Positions 49,266 through 61,992 of a stretch of DNA of 64,000 nt are shown here, piece after piece; position 1 is the first letter of the stretch; each line of letters starts with the position of its first letter. The translations under genes and the position numbers were made by a program. The DNA comes from Begonia masoniana (Eukaryota; Streptophyta; Magnoliopsida; Cucurbitales; Begoniaceae). Location of the stretch: positions 9,591,151 through 9,655,150 of the forward strand of contig CM039502.1 in assembly GCA_022432975.1 (NCBI GenBank), written 5' to 3'. The notes beneath the pieces were generated by a model that worked only from the letters and a program-made list of their open reading frames with translations, was not told the DNA's origin and searched no databases.

Positions 49266-52200
49266 TTAGTTTTTCTTAACCCGAATGAGGCCTAGCCTTA
49301 TTATAATATTATTGAATGTCTTTTCATCCAAAGGCTTGGTAAAGATGTCGGCTAGTTGATCTACAGAATTAACAAATTCTAAGGATATATCACCTCTCAG
49401 AACATGATCTCGAATGAAGTGATATCTAACATCTATATGCTTGGTTCTAGAATGCTGAATAGGATTTTTAGAAATGTTGATGGCACTGGTGTTATCACAC
49501 CGAATAGGAATCCTATCATAAAACAGATTATAATCTTCCAAAGTCTGTTTCATCCAAAGCATTTGTGCACAGCAACTGCCTGCAGCAATATATTCACTCT
49601 CAGCAGTTGACAATGCAATAGAATTCTGTTTCTTAGAATACCAGAAAACTAAAGATTCACCAAGGAATTGACATGTTTCACTGGTGCTTTTCCTATCTAC
49701 AAGACTACCAGCATAGTCAGAATCTGAGTATCCAATCAGATCAAAGGAAGCGCCTTTAGGATACCATAAACCTAAATCATAAGTCCCACTCAAATTTTGA
49801 AAATCCTTTTTACTGCAGATAAATGAGACTCCTTAGGGGCAGCTTGGAATCTAGCACATAAACAAACATTAAACAGAATATCTGGCCTACTTGCAGTCAG
49901 ATATAACAAAGAACCAATCATACCACGATATTTCTTAATATCCACATTTATTTCATGGTCATCTTTGTCCAATTTTGTTGTGGTACTCATGAGAGTTTTA
50001 GAAGATTTAGCAGATTCTAATTCAAATTTCTTAAGAAGTTCCTTAATGTACTTTTCTTGGCAGAAGAAAATTCCATCAGGAGATTGACTGATTTGAAATC
50101 CTAAGAAGAATTTTAACTCCCCCATCATACTCATTTCAAATTCACTTTGCATGAGGGAAGAAAAATCATTACACAAGTTGACATTAGTTGATCCAAAAAT
50201 AATGTCATCTACATAAATTTGAACTAACAGAATGTCATTATCCTTTTGCTTGCTAAATAGAGTTGAATCAGTATTTCCCTTTTTGAAATTTCTTTCCTCA
50301 AGGAAGTTCTTCAATCTGTCATACCAAGCTCTAGGAGCCTGCTTAAGTCCATAAAGTGCCTTCTTAAGTCTATACACATAATCAGGTTTTCCAAAATCTT
50401 CAAATCCTAAGGGCTGCTCTACATAAACTTCTTCCTGAATATACCCATTTAAGAAAGCACTCTTCACATCCATTTAGAAGAGTGTGAAGTTTTTGTAGCA
50501 ATCATAGGCTAAGAGCATCTTAATTGATTCTAATCTAGCAACAGGTGCAAAGGTTTCCTCAAAATCTATTCCTTCTTCTTGATTGTAACCTTTAGCAACC
50601 AGTTTAGCCTTATTTCTAATCACAATCCCATTTTCATCTAATTTGTTCTTGTAAACCCATTTAGTTCCAATAATGGGATGATCCTTAGGCCGTGGAACAA
50701 GTTCTCATACCTTGCTCCTTTCAAATTGATTTAACTCTTCTTGCATGGCCAAAATCCAATTTTTATCACACTCGGCTTCTTCAAATTTCTTAGGCTCTAC
50801 TTGTGAAATGAATGCCACCTTGGCACAGAGATTCCTAAGAGAAGCTCTAGTCTTAACTCCTAAAGAAGGATCACCTAAAACTTCATCTATTAGATGATTT
50901 TTGACATATTTCCAATCTTTAGGAAGAGCAGGATTTTCATCCTTGACAGGAAAAATATCTAGAGATGTAGAAGAAGGTTCTAGAGATTTTTCTACTTGGG
51001 GAGGATCACTAGGCTTTTTTAAGGAAAGAGAATCCAGTTGTTTATCCAAAATATCATCCTCATCCACATTGATTGTGGGTTGAGGGGACTCATCAAAGTA
51101 AACATGAACTGACTCCTCTACAACTAGAGTTCTCCTATTGAATACTCTATATGCTTTGCTGGAAAGAGAATAACCCAGAAAAATTCAAAGATCAGATTTA
51201 GAATCGAATTTTTCTAAGTTATCCTTAGTGTTTAGAATGAAACATTTGCTTCCAAAAGCTCTAAAATACTTGACAGAAGGGATTTTACCATTCCAAAGCT
51301 CATAGGGAGTTTTCTCGAGAATAGGTCTTATGGAGACCCGATTAAGCACATAACAAGCTGTTGACACAGCTTCTGCCCAGAAATATTTTGGAAGGGAATT
51401 CTCATTAAGCATAGTCCGAGCTAGCTCTTGGAGAGACCTATTTTTCCTCTCAACAATACCATTTTGCTGAGGGGTCCTAGAAGAAGAGAAATTGTGTTCA
51501 ATTCCATACTTGAGACACAAGAGTTCAAATTTCTCATTTTCAAATTCTCCACCATGATCACTACGAATAGCAACTATGGTGAGCTCCTTTTCATTTTGAA
51601 CTCTTTTCCTAAAACTAGAAAATGTGTCGAAAGTCTCATCCTTAGACTTCAGAAAATGTACCCAGGTGAACCTAGAGAAGTCATCTACAATTACAAAGGC
51701 ATAGAATTTGCCACTTAGGCTGGCTATATTGGAAGGACCGAAGAGGTCCATATGAAGGAGTTGGAGATGCTTAGTAGTTGAAATTGCATTCTTCGATGCA
51801 AAGGAACTTTTGATCTGCTTACCCATTTGGCAAGCTTCACAGACTTTATCCTTCTCAAAGGATATCTTAGGGATTCCTCTTACTAAATTCTCCTTAGTAA
51901 TTTTAGCTAAAGTATCCATCCCTACATGTCCTAATTTCCTGTGCCAAATCTAAGAATCATGGGAAAAATTAACAGCAAAGCATTTTTCATCAGACGCAGT
52001 AATATCATCTAAGTCAATAATGTAAATATTATCTTTCCTATAGCCAGAAAACAGAATTTTGCCATTTGAAGCATCTTTAATTATGCAAGAATTCGACTTA
52101 AAAATCACTTTATATCCTTTATCACATAACTGGCTAATACTAAGTAAATTATGCTTTAATTCATCTACTAATAAAACATTCTCAATAATAGGATTAATAC

Positions 52201-52785
52201 TGTTACCTATGTTGCCAATGCCAACAATTTTTCCTTTTTGGTTTCCACCAAAAGTAACACTTCCTTTCTTCTTGTTGACACCTGCAAACTTAGTTGAGTC
52301 TCCTGTCATATGCCTCGAACATCCACTGTCGAGATACCATTGATTTTTCTCAGGAGAACAGTCAACCTGCAAAACAGAGATCAGGTTGTCTTCTTAGGTA
52401 CTTAAATCTTTTGGGTCCTAGTGTTAGGCCTGGTCCCCTTAGGAACCCATTGCAGTTTACTGCCAGATTTTATATTGTTTGATTTTAAGGGACACTCAAA
52501 GGATTTGTGTCCTACTTCGTTACATGAATGACAAGTGGATGGTTTAACAAAGAAATTCTTGAAAACTTTCCTTTTATTGAACTTATCATAACCTATACCT
52601 GCCTTATCATGAGTAGCTCTATGATTTCCTATCAGCAGAGTTAGGTTTTTGCTACCATTTGAGAACCAAAGAACAAGTTTATTCAAAGACTCATTTTTCT
52701 TCTTAAGTTCAGTAATTTCTTTTTCATGCAAGTCCACTTCTTTAGCATGCTTTTCTAATAACCCTGCATTTTCCTTTTTCAACAT
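49266..52785 (-). pseudogene. Copia gag (C-terminus)-protease-integrase-RT-RNase H, decayed
   Basis: Zinc knuckle CHSCNEVGHKSFEC (about 52560-52490), protease WYLDSGCSRHMTGD (about 52345), integrase with CEACQMGKQ, FVIVDDFSRFTWV and SDHGGEFE (51919-51185), RT with [20 protein letters not shown] and [10 protein letters not shown] (50473-50150), and RNase H with SDSDYAGSLVDRKS and ALSTAESEYIAA, ending ADIFTKPL and a stop near 49266. The order protease-integrase-RT-RNase H is copia-type. Damage is limited: an in-frame stop between protease and integrase (about 51950), more stops near 50704 and 50474 and between 51185 and 51067, a frameshift near 49790, and another between knuckle and protease. 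Confidence 0.9.
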
Positions 52786-52800
52786 GTTATACTTAGTCTT

Positions 52801-53834
52801 ATGCTGAGGAATAGACTAGTTGGGGGAGCACACTCATGCCTCGACTTGACGAATTGATGGGGCGGTTTAACTGATGTCAGTAGATGAGAAGTTTTAGTAA
52901 ACCATAATTCAATTTAAATATGTTGAGAGTTTTAGTGACAGTAGTAGTTTTAATGTTTTGAATACAATTTGAGACTCTTTCTGATAATGATACTCTGTTA
53001 GTTTTAATAGTGGTTTTTACCAAATTTTGGAGTAGTACACGGATTTAAGTAGTTTTGAATTGTTTTAGTAAAATGCTCAAGTTCTCTGGTAGTCAGAGTT
53101 TTTCTTTGTTTATAGTGATATTGCTGTTATGTTGTTTTCGTTGAGTATTTTTGATCTATCGGTAGATGATATCTATCGGCAGATGTTGAGTATTTTTTAT
53201 CTATCGGTAGATGATGTCTATCGGCAGATGTTGAGTATTTTTGATCTATCAATAGATGATGTCTATCGACAGAAGTTGAGAGTTTTGTCTATCGGTAGAT
53301 TTAGTCCATCGATGGATGTGAGTATTAGAATTTGTCGTTTCGTAATCAGAAGATGTCTTCAGGAAAAGCCATCGGTAGATGTCTTCGGTATAAGTCTTTA
53401 GTAGCGTTGTCGTTTTGGTAATCGGATGATGTAGGAAGAAATTTGTTGTTTTGCGATCGGTAGATGTGAATTGAGGATTTTTTGTCGTCTAGCAATCGGA
53501 AGACGTAGTTTGTTCTATCGACAGATATGAGTTGAGAATGTTTTGTCGTTTAGTGACCGGTCAATGTGTTCTGTTTTGTTTGAGAGTAAAAGACTTTTGT
53601 CGTTTAGTGATCGGTCGACGTGTTCTGTTTTCTTTTTATCTTTCGACCAACTGCCTTGAATATTTTAACCATTTAATAGATATTGTTTTTACGATGATTT
53701 TTCCGCTGCAAGTTTTAACGTATTAAGAGTCAATTCCTGATCATTGAATGAAATTTTAAAATTTCCCAAAAAGTCATAGTTCGGTTTAGTATTTTGTGTA
53801 GTGAACCAGGTTCAGATAACTCGGGGGCGCTACA
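52801..53834 (-). mobile_element. Truncated LTR (43493-type) in reverse orientation between two copia elements
   Basis: Reverse complement of the first half of the 43493-45610 LTR. The outer end is GGGGGCGCTACA at 53834, and the match runs from TCAGATAACTCG leftward to GAGGAATAGACTAGTTGGGG near 52803. The inner half of the LTR is missing. It contains repeated ATCGG(T/C)AGATG words (53155-53300). It abuts copia pol sequence on both sides. Confidence 0.85.
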
Positions 53835-56800
53835 CGTTCTCTAATGGCTAAGTATTTAATGTCGATGTGTTTACTTCGACTACCGCTCTTATTATTCTTA
53901 GCCATAAAGATCGCAGCTGAGTTGTCACAAAATAACTTCAATGGCCTAGAGATGGAATCTACAATCCTAAGCCCAGTAATGAAACTCTTCATCTATACAC
54001 CATGCGAAGTAGCCTCAAAACACGATACAAACTCGGCCTCCATGGTGGAAGTAGCAGTCAATGTCTGCTTTGCACTTCTCCACAATACAGCTCCATCAGC
54101 GAGCATGAAAACATAACCAGATGTCGATTTACGTGAATCAACACATCCGGCAAAGTCTGCATCGGAGTAGCCCACCACCTCTAGAGTATCAGTCCGGCTG
54201 AATATAAGCATGTAATCCTTCGTTCCTTGAAATATCTCATCACTTTCTTTGCAGCCTTCCAGTGGTCCAAACCTGGATTACTCTGTTATCTTCCCAATAC
54301 CCCAACAACAAATGCAATGTCAGGTCTTGTGCAGACCTGAGCATACATCAGGCTTCCAACAGCAGAAGCATATGAAATGTTTTTCATTTGTTCCCTTTCG
54401 AGATCATTCCTTGGGCATTGGTCTAAACCAAACTTATCACCTTTAACAACGGGAGCTACACTTGGTGAATAATCTTTTTCATTCGAAATCTCTCTAAAAC
54501 CTTATTGATATAAGTTTCTTGAGACAGACCCAAAACACCTCTATCTCTATCTATATTTATCTTAATGCCAATGACATAAGACGCATCACCCATATCCTTC
54601 ATGTCGAAATTCTTAGAGAGAAATTGTTTCACCTCATATAACAAACCCTTGTTGTTAGCTGCAGGTAAAATATCATCCACATACAGAACAAGGAAACAAA
54701 GCTTACTTCTACTGATCTTTTGGTATATACAATGATCCATAACGTTCTCTACAAAACCAAACGAAGAGATAACTCATGGAATTTCAAATACCATTGACGA
54801 GAAGCTTGCTTCAATCCATATATGGATTTCTTAAGCTTGCACACCAAATGCTCACCACTACTAGAGGAAAATCCTTCAGGTTGTTTCATGTATACCTCTT
54901 TCTCTAATTCTCCATTAAGAAATGTTGTTTTCACATCCATTTGTTGCAACTCTAAATCAAAATGTGCAACTAATGCCATGATTATGCGAAGAGAATCTTT
55001 CTTAGATACAGGAGAGAATGTCTCCTTGTAGTCGATTCCTTCCCTCTGAGTGAATCCTTTAGCAACGAGTCTATCTTTATATCTTTCAATGTTGCCCATT
55101 GAGTCTTTCTTTGTCTTAAAGACCCATTTGCATCCTATGGTTTTTACACCATCGGGCAACGTGACAATATCTCAGACTTCATTAACAGCCATAGAATCCA
55201 TTTCATCCTTCATGGCGTCATGCCAGAATCTTGACTCTACACAACTTATGGCTTGCGAAAATGTTTCAGGATCATTTTCGGCTCCGACATTAAAATCTGA
55301 TTCTTACAAATACACAACATAATCACTAAAAATTGCTGACTTCTTTACTTTAGTAGATCTTCTTAATGTTGGATCAACATCATCTTGTAGAATTTGTTGA
55401 TCAACTGGTTGCACAACTATTTCAGGTAACTCCTAAGCAATCTGATCTACTGGCTCATTATCAACAACTTGTGAATTTTCAGCGATTGTTCTCACAACAG
55501 CCGGTTGGTCTCGAGGGTTGTTGTGAATAACAATCAATCTATTACTTGAGCATGATGGTTACGCTTCTAAATGATCCTTTCTGGAACAGTGTTCCAGGAT
55601 CAGTCGCACCCACTGATTAAGTCATTCTCAAGAAAATTTGCATTTTTTGATTCCACAATTCTAGTGCTATGAGAAGGACAATAGAATCTGTACTCCTTAG
55701 ATCTTTCGGCATATCCAATGAAATACCCACTAATAGTCCTTGGGTCCAGTTTCTTTTCTTGCGGATTATAGACTCTTACTTCACACAGACATCCCCAAAC
55801 ACGTATATGTCGCAAACTCTGTTTCCAACCTTTCCATAATTCAAATGGTGTCTTTGGGACAGTCTTGGTTGGAACTCGGTTTAATATATACACAGCCGTC
55901 TTAAGAGTATCAATCCATAATGACTTTGGAAGGTTGGAGTTACTCTACATACTCCGCACTATGTCCATCAATGTTCGGTTCCTTCTTTCTGCAACACCAT
56001 TTTGGTCCGAAGAACTAGGCATAGTGTATTGGGGCACAATCCCATGCTCTTAAAGAAACTTTGCAAATGGACCAGCCGATTGTCCCTTCTCGGTGTATCT
56101 ACCATAATATTCTCCACCTCTATCTGTTCTCATGATCTTAATTTGCTTATCGCACTGTTTCTCTACTTTCGCCTTGAAAATCTTAAAGGCGTCTAAAGCT
56201 TCATCTTTACAATGAAGAAAGTGGATGTACATATATCGCGAGTAATCATCAATGAAAGGGATGAAGTATTTCGGACCATGCATATCCATATCAGGACAAC
56301 AAATATCTGAATGGATGATATCTAAAATGGTTGTACTCCTCGTAGCACCTTTCTTAGATTTATTGGTCTGCTTTCCCTTAATACAGTCCACACAGGTATC
56401 AAAATCAGTAAAATCTAAAGTACTAAGTACTCCATCTTTTACTAATCTCTTAATCCTTTCAATAGAGATATGTCTCAATCTCCGGTGCCATAAAGTAGAA
56501 GAATCCTCATTTATAACACAACATTTTATGCCAAATTGAACATGTACAACATTATAAGCAGTGTCATTTTGTAAATTAACAGAGAAAAGACCATTCAACA
56601 ATGTACCACTCCCAACATTACTAGATTTATAAAACAAATCAAACGATGTTCCATAAAAATTGAAAGAGTATCCTAAAGGTACAAGTTTTGAAATAGAAAT
56701 TAAATTCTTAGAAAAGTTAGGAACATAAAAAGTCTTTTCCAAATACAAATTAAAACCACTGCTTAAAACTAAACAACATGTCCCAATTGCCTCCACACGT

Positions 56801-57764
56801 GATTGCATCCCATTTCCGGAATAGATGCCTTCTTTATTTGGAGTTGGCTTCCTTAGGTTTCGCATATCTTGTAAGGTATTAGAAACATGGATTGTAGAAT
56901 CAGAATCAATCCACCATGTGTTATAATTAATATCAACCATATTAGATTCATAACAGACAAAAGAGATCAAGTTACCTTTCTTCTCAAGTCATATTGGAAA
57001 CTTCGGGCAATCTTTCTTAATGTGCCCCTTCTTGTTAGAAAAGAAACACCTTATTTCCTTCGGGTCTTTCTTAATTCCTCCGGTTACCGGTAACGAGCTT
57101 TCTGGTCCTTCTCATATGTAACTGTAAGTGCACTCTCGCCCAAATCCATAGACAGCCTATTCTCTTCCTGAACACACATGGTCATAAGCTCATTAATTGA
57201 CCATTTTTCCTTATGTGTGTTATAAGAGATCTTAAAAACTCCATATGCTGATGGAAGAGTTGCTAGTATATAATGCACCAAGAAAGACTCTGACATCTCG
57301 ACCTCAAGTCTTTTAAGCTGAGCCGCAATGTCCCGTATCTTCATGATATGCTCACGCACACATTTTACTGTAGTGAGCCTCGTGGATGTGAACTTGATTA
57401 TAAGGGTAATGGCAAGAGTTTTATCAGAAGTCACAAACTGCTCATCAATCACCTTCAGCAATGCTTTGACATTCTTATGCTCCTTAATCGAACCACGAAT
57501 ACTCTCAGATATTTTAGTCTTTATGAACATCATACTGAGACGGTTAGACCGTTCCCATCATTCATAAAGAGTTAAATCATCCAAAGTACTCTTATCATCA
57601 ATGATTGACTCGTCTTTCCTTATAGCATTATCAATATCTAAGCATCCCAAATGAAGAAGAATCCTCTCTTTCCCGACCTTATAATTATAACCCACAAGTT
57701 CAGGAATCTCACACTTTATATCAGAAACACTAGCAGTCATCATAACTGCATAAAATTCAATCAC
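53835..57764 (-). pseudogene. Copia gag-pol polyprotein, many frame breaks
   Basis: In order: Gag (57764-57084, containing HKNVKALLKVIDEQF and HYILATLPSAYGVFK), a zinc knuckle whose second Cys is Ser (CFFSNKKGHIKKDC, about 57050), protease with altered active site (WWIDSDSTIHV instead of Asp-Ser/Thr-Gly), integrase (CVDCIKGKQTNKS, FIDDYSRYMYIHF, RTDRGGEY; 56970-55600), RT (GCKWVFKTKKDSMGN, QQMDVKTTFLNGELEKEVYM, LYVDDI; 55159-54456) and RNase H (SDADFAGCVDSRKSTSGYVF, then DNSAAIFMAKN). Several stops and shifts show an old, dead copy, more decayed than the neighbouring element. Confidence 0.87.
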
Positions 57765-58728
57765 ACATGCTTATTAATTTAAATGAGACAAATAAACATA
57801 AATAATGTTTTACCAAAGTAAATCATGCTTAATTAAAGATGCATCTAATGACATAAAACTTGTCTGTGGACTAAAAATTTAATTCAATCAGATACATTTA
57901 TAACTTTATGATAAAACTATCAAATTATGTTCCTTTTCCTAACTCCTGTGGGTAAATTAAGAAATATAATATGACATTTCATCATAATTAATCACATAAA
58001 TATAATAAAAATTTCTGTGGGATAAAATCTATCATATAAAATGAAATTAATTACAAATAATGTCTTAATATGATTCTAAGTATTTATATTTTATTTAGCC
58101 TAATTAAAGATGTTGTGGCTACTCTCTAATTAGCTAAATCACATGAATCATTTGATATTTAAATTTAATTCACAATAAAGTTTATATAATATGCCTAAAA
58201 ATATAAACAATGTGAATTACCAAAATTAAAGTAAATGCATAAAAAATATTTAAATGCACTCATGTTTCACTGCCTCCATGTTGAAACTTGCAATTTCATA
58301 CATTTAAAGAATATTTTGGTTTTCTTTGTCGCAATTGAAAATCATGTTTTTTTTTAGGCATTTAAATGACTATTTTAGTCTTCACTGTAATCATGCTTTT
58401 AGTCTTCAATTTTGATCTTCACTGTCGCCAGGTGAAAACATGTTTTTAAGGTATTTAAAAATATTTTATTCATGAAAATCAAAAGCATCACGTACAGTGT
58501 CATCTTCAACCTCTGGTGGGTCCAAACGACCCGTTATGACCCAAATGAAAAACCCGACAGTTTTTCCATCGATAACACACTAAAATCTCCGAAAGACATA
58601 ATAGAAATCAAATTCCATAAAAATTTCTAACATTAAAATCTAAAACAAAACACAAAAGATGTATGACCTAATTTCAAAATTTCCATTGATAAAGAAGGCA
58701 AAGGTTATTATGTCGCTCTGATACCAAA
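57765..58728 (-). other. 5' leader of the second copia element
   Basis: AT-rich non-coding sequence between the LTR/primer site and Gag. No separate gene seen. Confidence 0.6.
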
Positions 58729-59062
58729 TGTAAAATTAATCACATACAACTTAAAGATCTAACCATTCTCAACGTGAAAGAATTAGATCTAGTGTGAAAT
58801 TGAGTAATCGAACATACCTCCGGCTATTCCCGTTTCAAGCTTTTGGTTTTGGTTCTTCTAATCTTAAAAACCTTTCTGCAGATGGTGTCTCACATAATTG
58901 ATCGAGATTGTGGCTTAGGGACCCAAAACCGTTTATACGTTCCCTTTATTTTCTCTAACCATCATAGAGAAAAAGACGTGTAAAGTGGGTAGTTATACAC
59001 ATGTCATTTTCTATATTTAAATGTATTTATTAAACCAAATAGGAAGATAATTACTTCCAACA
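58729..59062 (-). repeat. 5' LTR of the second copia element
   Basis: 334 bp with TG...CA ends. The primer site for tRNA-Met follows it directly on the minus strand with a two-base spacer. Confidence 0.85.
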
Positions 59063-59591
59063 ATATATACTCTAATAGATCATAATAGATGGTGTCTGTT
59101 GATAACTCTCAAATTTGATATGTTAATTGACGAAATTAAAAGTTTAAGGTATTTATTGAAAAATCTCTGATGTTTCAGGGTCCATTTTGATACTTACCCA
59201 AAAATAACACGGTAAAATACAAATTAGATCTTAACATTTATGGTCATTTATAAATTAGTAATTAAACTATTTTTTTTAATATATCTAATCTTGTTTAAGT
59301 TATTAACACTTTATATATTGTTTTTGTTAAATCTTGTATGTATGTATCATTCTTTCCATTTAAAAATGTGTTTAACCCAATTTCAAATTTATCCGATAAT
59401 TTTTGACTCATTATCAAAGTTTGTTAGTCTCCCAATAAAGTTCAAAATCATTAGAGAAGAGATTGACAGTGTTCGAAATCAAGTTAGAAATTGTTGAAAA
59501 TGTTATACATTGAGTTAAAATACCTGATTAAATAAAAAATGTGATATTGATTCGTGAATTAACAAAAAAAATTGACGACAATGTTTGAAGT
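59063..59591. other. AT-rich intergenic sequence
   Basis: No recognised element. The 85-codon ORF at 59240-59497 is Leu/Phe-rich low-complexity translation and not supported. Confidence 0.5.
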
Positions 59592-59939
59592 TGTAACGCC
59601 CCGAATTTTATAAATTCGATTCGCTACTCATAACGTTGAACAAAACTAAGACAATCTGGGAAGATTTTAAAAACTTCAATCGACGGTCAAAATTTGCCAT
59701 TTATTTAAAAACATCAAGAAAACTTGCAGCGAAAATTCATTTGTATAAAATAGGGTTAAAACAAAACACTAAAACAATACTTGTGTAACGATTAAAATAA
59801 TAGAAACAATCGGTCAAAAGAACCAAGGACATAAATGTGTTGAATATTTAAATGTCTTAAATTCGAACACTTCTTCCGTCAAATAGTTTCAACGGTAGAA
59901 GTAGAGACAGAAGAGTCTCAGCGTTAGAAGCTGAACGAA

Positions 59940-60425
59940 ATACATCCACCGCTTGCATCCACCGATCACAAAACGACAAAATTTACTACCCACATCTACC
60001 GCTCATATCCACCGATCACAAAACAACAAAATTTACTATCCACATCTACCGCTCACATCCACAGATCACAAAACAAAAAAATCTACTACTCACATCTACC
60101 GCTCACATCCACCGATCACAAAGCGACAAAATCTACTACTTACATCTACCGCTCACATCTACCGATCACAAAACGACAAAATCTACTACTCACATCTACC
60201 GCTCAACAGTAACACTCGACATCTACAAATTGACTTTGACTTCTGTCAAACGACAACATCTGCCGATCAACAGTAACACTCAACATCTACCGATTGACTT
60301 TGACTTCTGTCGAATGATAGCATCTGCCGATCAACAGTAACACTCAACATCTACCGATTGACTTTGACTTCTGTCAAACGACAGTATCTGCTGATCAACA
60401 GTAACACTCAACATCTGCCGAATGA
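59940..60425. repeat. Tandem repeats rich in ACCGATC / CCGATC words inside the solo LTR
   Basis: First, about five units near 48 bp built on CATCTACCGCTCACATCC plus ACCGATCACAAAACGACAAA. Then three units of about 64 bp built on CAACAGTAACACTC, ATTGACTTTGACTTCTGTC and CATCTGCCGATC. The ORF 59953-60276 is a by-product of this array. Confidence 0.9.
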
Positions 60426-60930
60426 CGCAGAACCACATTAGCATTTACACTCTAAATCATCGGACAACTCTGCCTACTAAAAGAACTTATAAATTTTACT
60501 GCAATCATTCAAAACAACTTAAAACCACAACTTTCTAGAAATCCAGAATAGCAAGCTACAAATAAACCAATCTTGTTTTCATAGTCAGGATAATCCCAAA
60601 ACATGTCAAAACATTAAAACTACTACTGTCATTAAAATCTTCAGCACATTTCAACAACACACTTGTCCACTAAGACTACACATACTGACATTTGTTAAAC
60701 CGCCTCATCAGTGCACCAAACCACGGCATAGATGTGCTCCATCAACTTCGCCTATTCTTCTGTAAACTCAGAGAAATCACCTGTTGGAAACTCAGCACCT
60801 ACATCACAAAACTCATCTATTAGCCTAATGTTAAATAAGTAGAGCAAATATGAATGAAATACTGAATTCATAAATCCTAATCATGCAGTTTCTACTTTCA
60901 CATCTCAGTTGCTTTTGTATTCGTTTCTCT

Positions 60931-61116
60931 GATCTGATCCTTCTGTACGATGGGAAGTGGATCAGTTTTCCCAAAGTATAAATCCTCTATTAGATTAAGG
61001 GGCCGATTAGTTCCCTTAATAGCTGATCTGATTCTTCTATACGATGGGAAGTGGATCAGTCTTCCCAAAGTATAAATCCTCTACTATATTAAGGGGCGGA
61101 TTAGTTCCCTTAATAG
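60931..61116. repeat. 93-bp direct duplication within the LTR
   Basis: GATCTGAT(C/T)CTTCTGTACGATGGG-type block starting at 60931 and 61024, each with AAGTGGATCAG and TTAAGGGGC. Confidence 0.88.
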
Positions 61117-61992
61117 CTGATCTGATACAATCTGTCCATGTCTCACCATGTCTTTACATGTAAATTCATTTTCGTTCTCATTCAATAAAACATGATGTAT
61201 GACATACTGAATAACATTCATAAACACACATAAACCCTACTGTTTTGTGTAGGCCCGAAGGCACACACATACTCTACTTACCTGGTCTTCTGGACAATGC
61301 TCAGTTGTCAGCTACCTCAGAAGTTTGCTCACCTAAAGTCATAAACAGAACATTAATCAAATCTTTACTAAACTTAATCCTAAATCAACCAGAAATCTAA
61401 AGAACTAGTTTGGAACTCTGATAATCGTGGATTCCCGATTTTTCACCAAAACCAAAACCTATTCTCATTCACAGCATTTCCAAAGCACACACATTGCACA
61501 CCCTCTGTTATCTCGCCACTAAAACACAAGGTAAACGAAGGAAATTCACCTAGGCTGGAGAAATCGCTAGAGAAATCGGAGGGAGAATCTCCTAGAACGC
61601 TCTGCTGAGCTAAGAACCGAAATGAAAAGTGAAAAGTGTGGCGGCTAAACCCTTAGCTAAACCCTCATTTATAATATATATTTCACAAATTACACATATG
61701 CTCTTAACTAACCAAACTTTAACCTAACCATTGATTCTAATTCCTCTCTAATAATATACTCAATCAATTAGTCATATCCCTCCCTTAATTCCATAAAACG
61801 TACGCTACAAACGTCAATTCCAGTCGATAATTGTCGGGTGCTACAGAAGTGCTAACAATTATAAATTGAGTTTTAATTTATCGAAAAAAATAAATTAATG
61901 TCTAATTGTTAAGATCCTTCCAACATTAAGATTTAAATTTCAATTCTTCCTAAATAATATAAATTTAATCTTTGCATATGAGGATTAGGTAA

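Larger units (their letters stand above)
45776..52800 (-). mobile_element. Truncated Sirevirus-like Ty1/copia element
   Basis: A minus-strand element. The left end (45776, TGTAGGATCGAG) is the outer edge of its 3' LTR; the inner edge of this LTR is not resolved (near 46500). Reading leftward from 52785: Gag zinc knuckle, protease, integrase, RT, RNase H, then an extra env-like coding region and a tandem array before the LTR. The 5' LTR, primer site and most of Gag are missing: the element is cut at about 52800 by an unrelated LTR fragment. The extra ORF after pol and the large size fit Sireviruses (SIRE1/Maximus group). Confidence 0.85.
53835..59062 (-). mobile_element. Second truncated Ty1/copia element
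   Basis: A minus-strand element with its 5' LTR on the right (58729-59062, TGTAAAATT...TTCCAACA, i.e. TGTTGGAAG...TTTTACA on the sense strand). The tRNA-Met primer site TGGTATCAGAGC is at 58726-58715. Gag begins at about 57764 and coding continues to RNase H, which is cut at 53835 by the LTR fragment. The 3' LTR is absent. It differs in sequence from the 45776-52800 element. Confidence 0.87.
59592..61845 (+). mobile_element. Solo LTR
   Basis: 2254 bp, TGTAACGCCCCG...GTCGGGTGCTACA, flanked by an exact duplication GAAGT (59587-59591 and 61846-61850). It has the same layout as 43493-45610: a GCAGCGAAAA word about 130 bases in, an ACCGAT-rich tandem region, a duplicated AAGGGGC block, then CTTACCTGGTCTTCTGG and a CACCTAAAGTCATAA word near the end. 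No coding domain. Confidence 0.9.

Noticed and set aside
59953..60276. 107-codon ORF
   Set aside because: Translation of the ACCGATC tandem repeat in a solo LTR.
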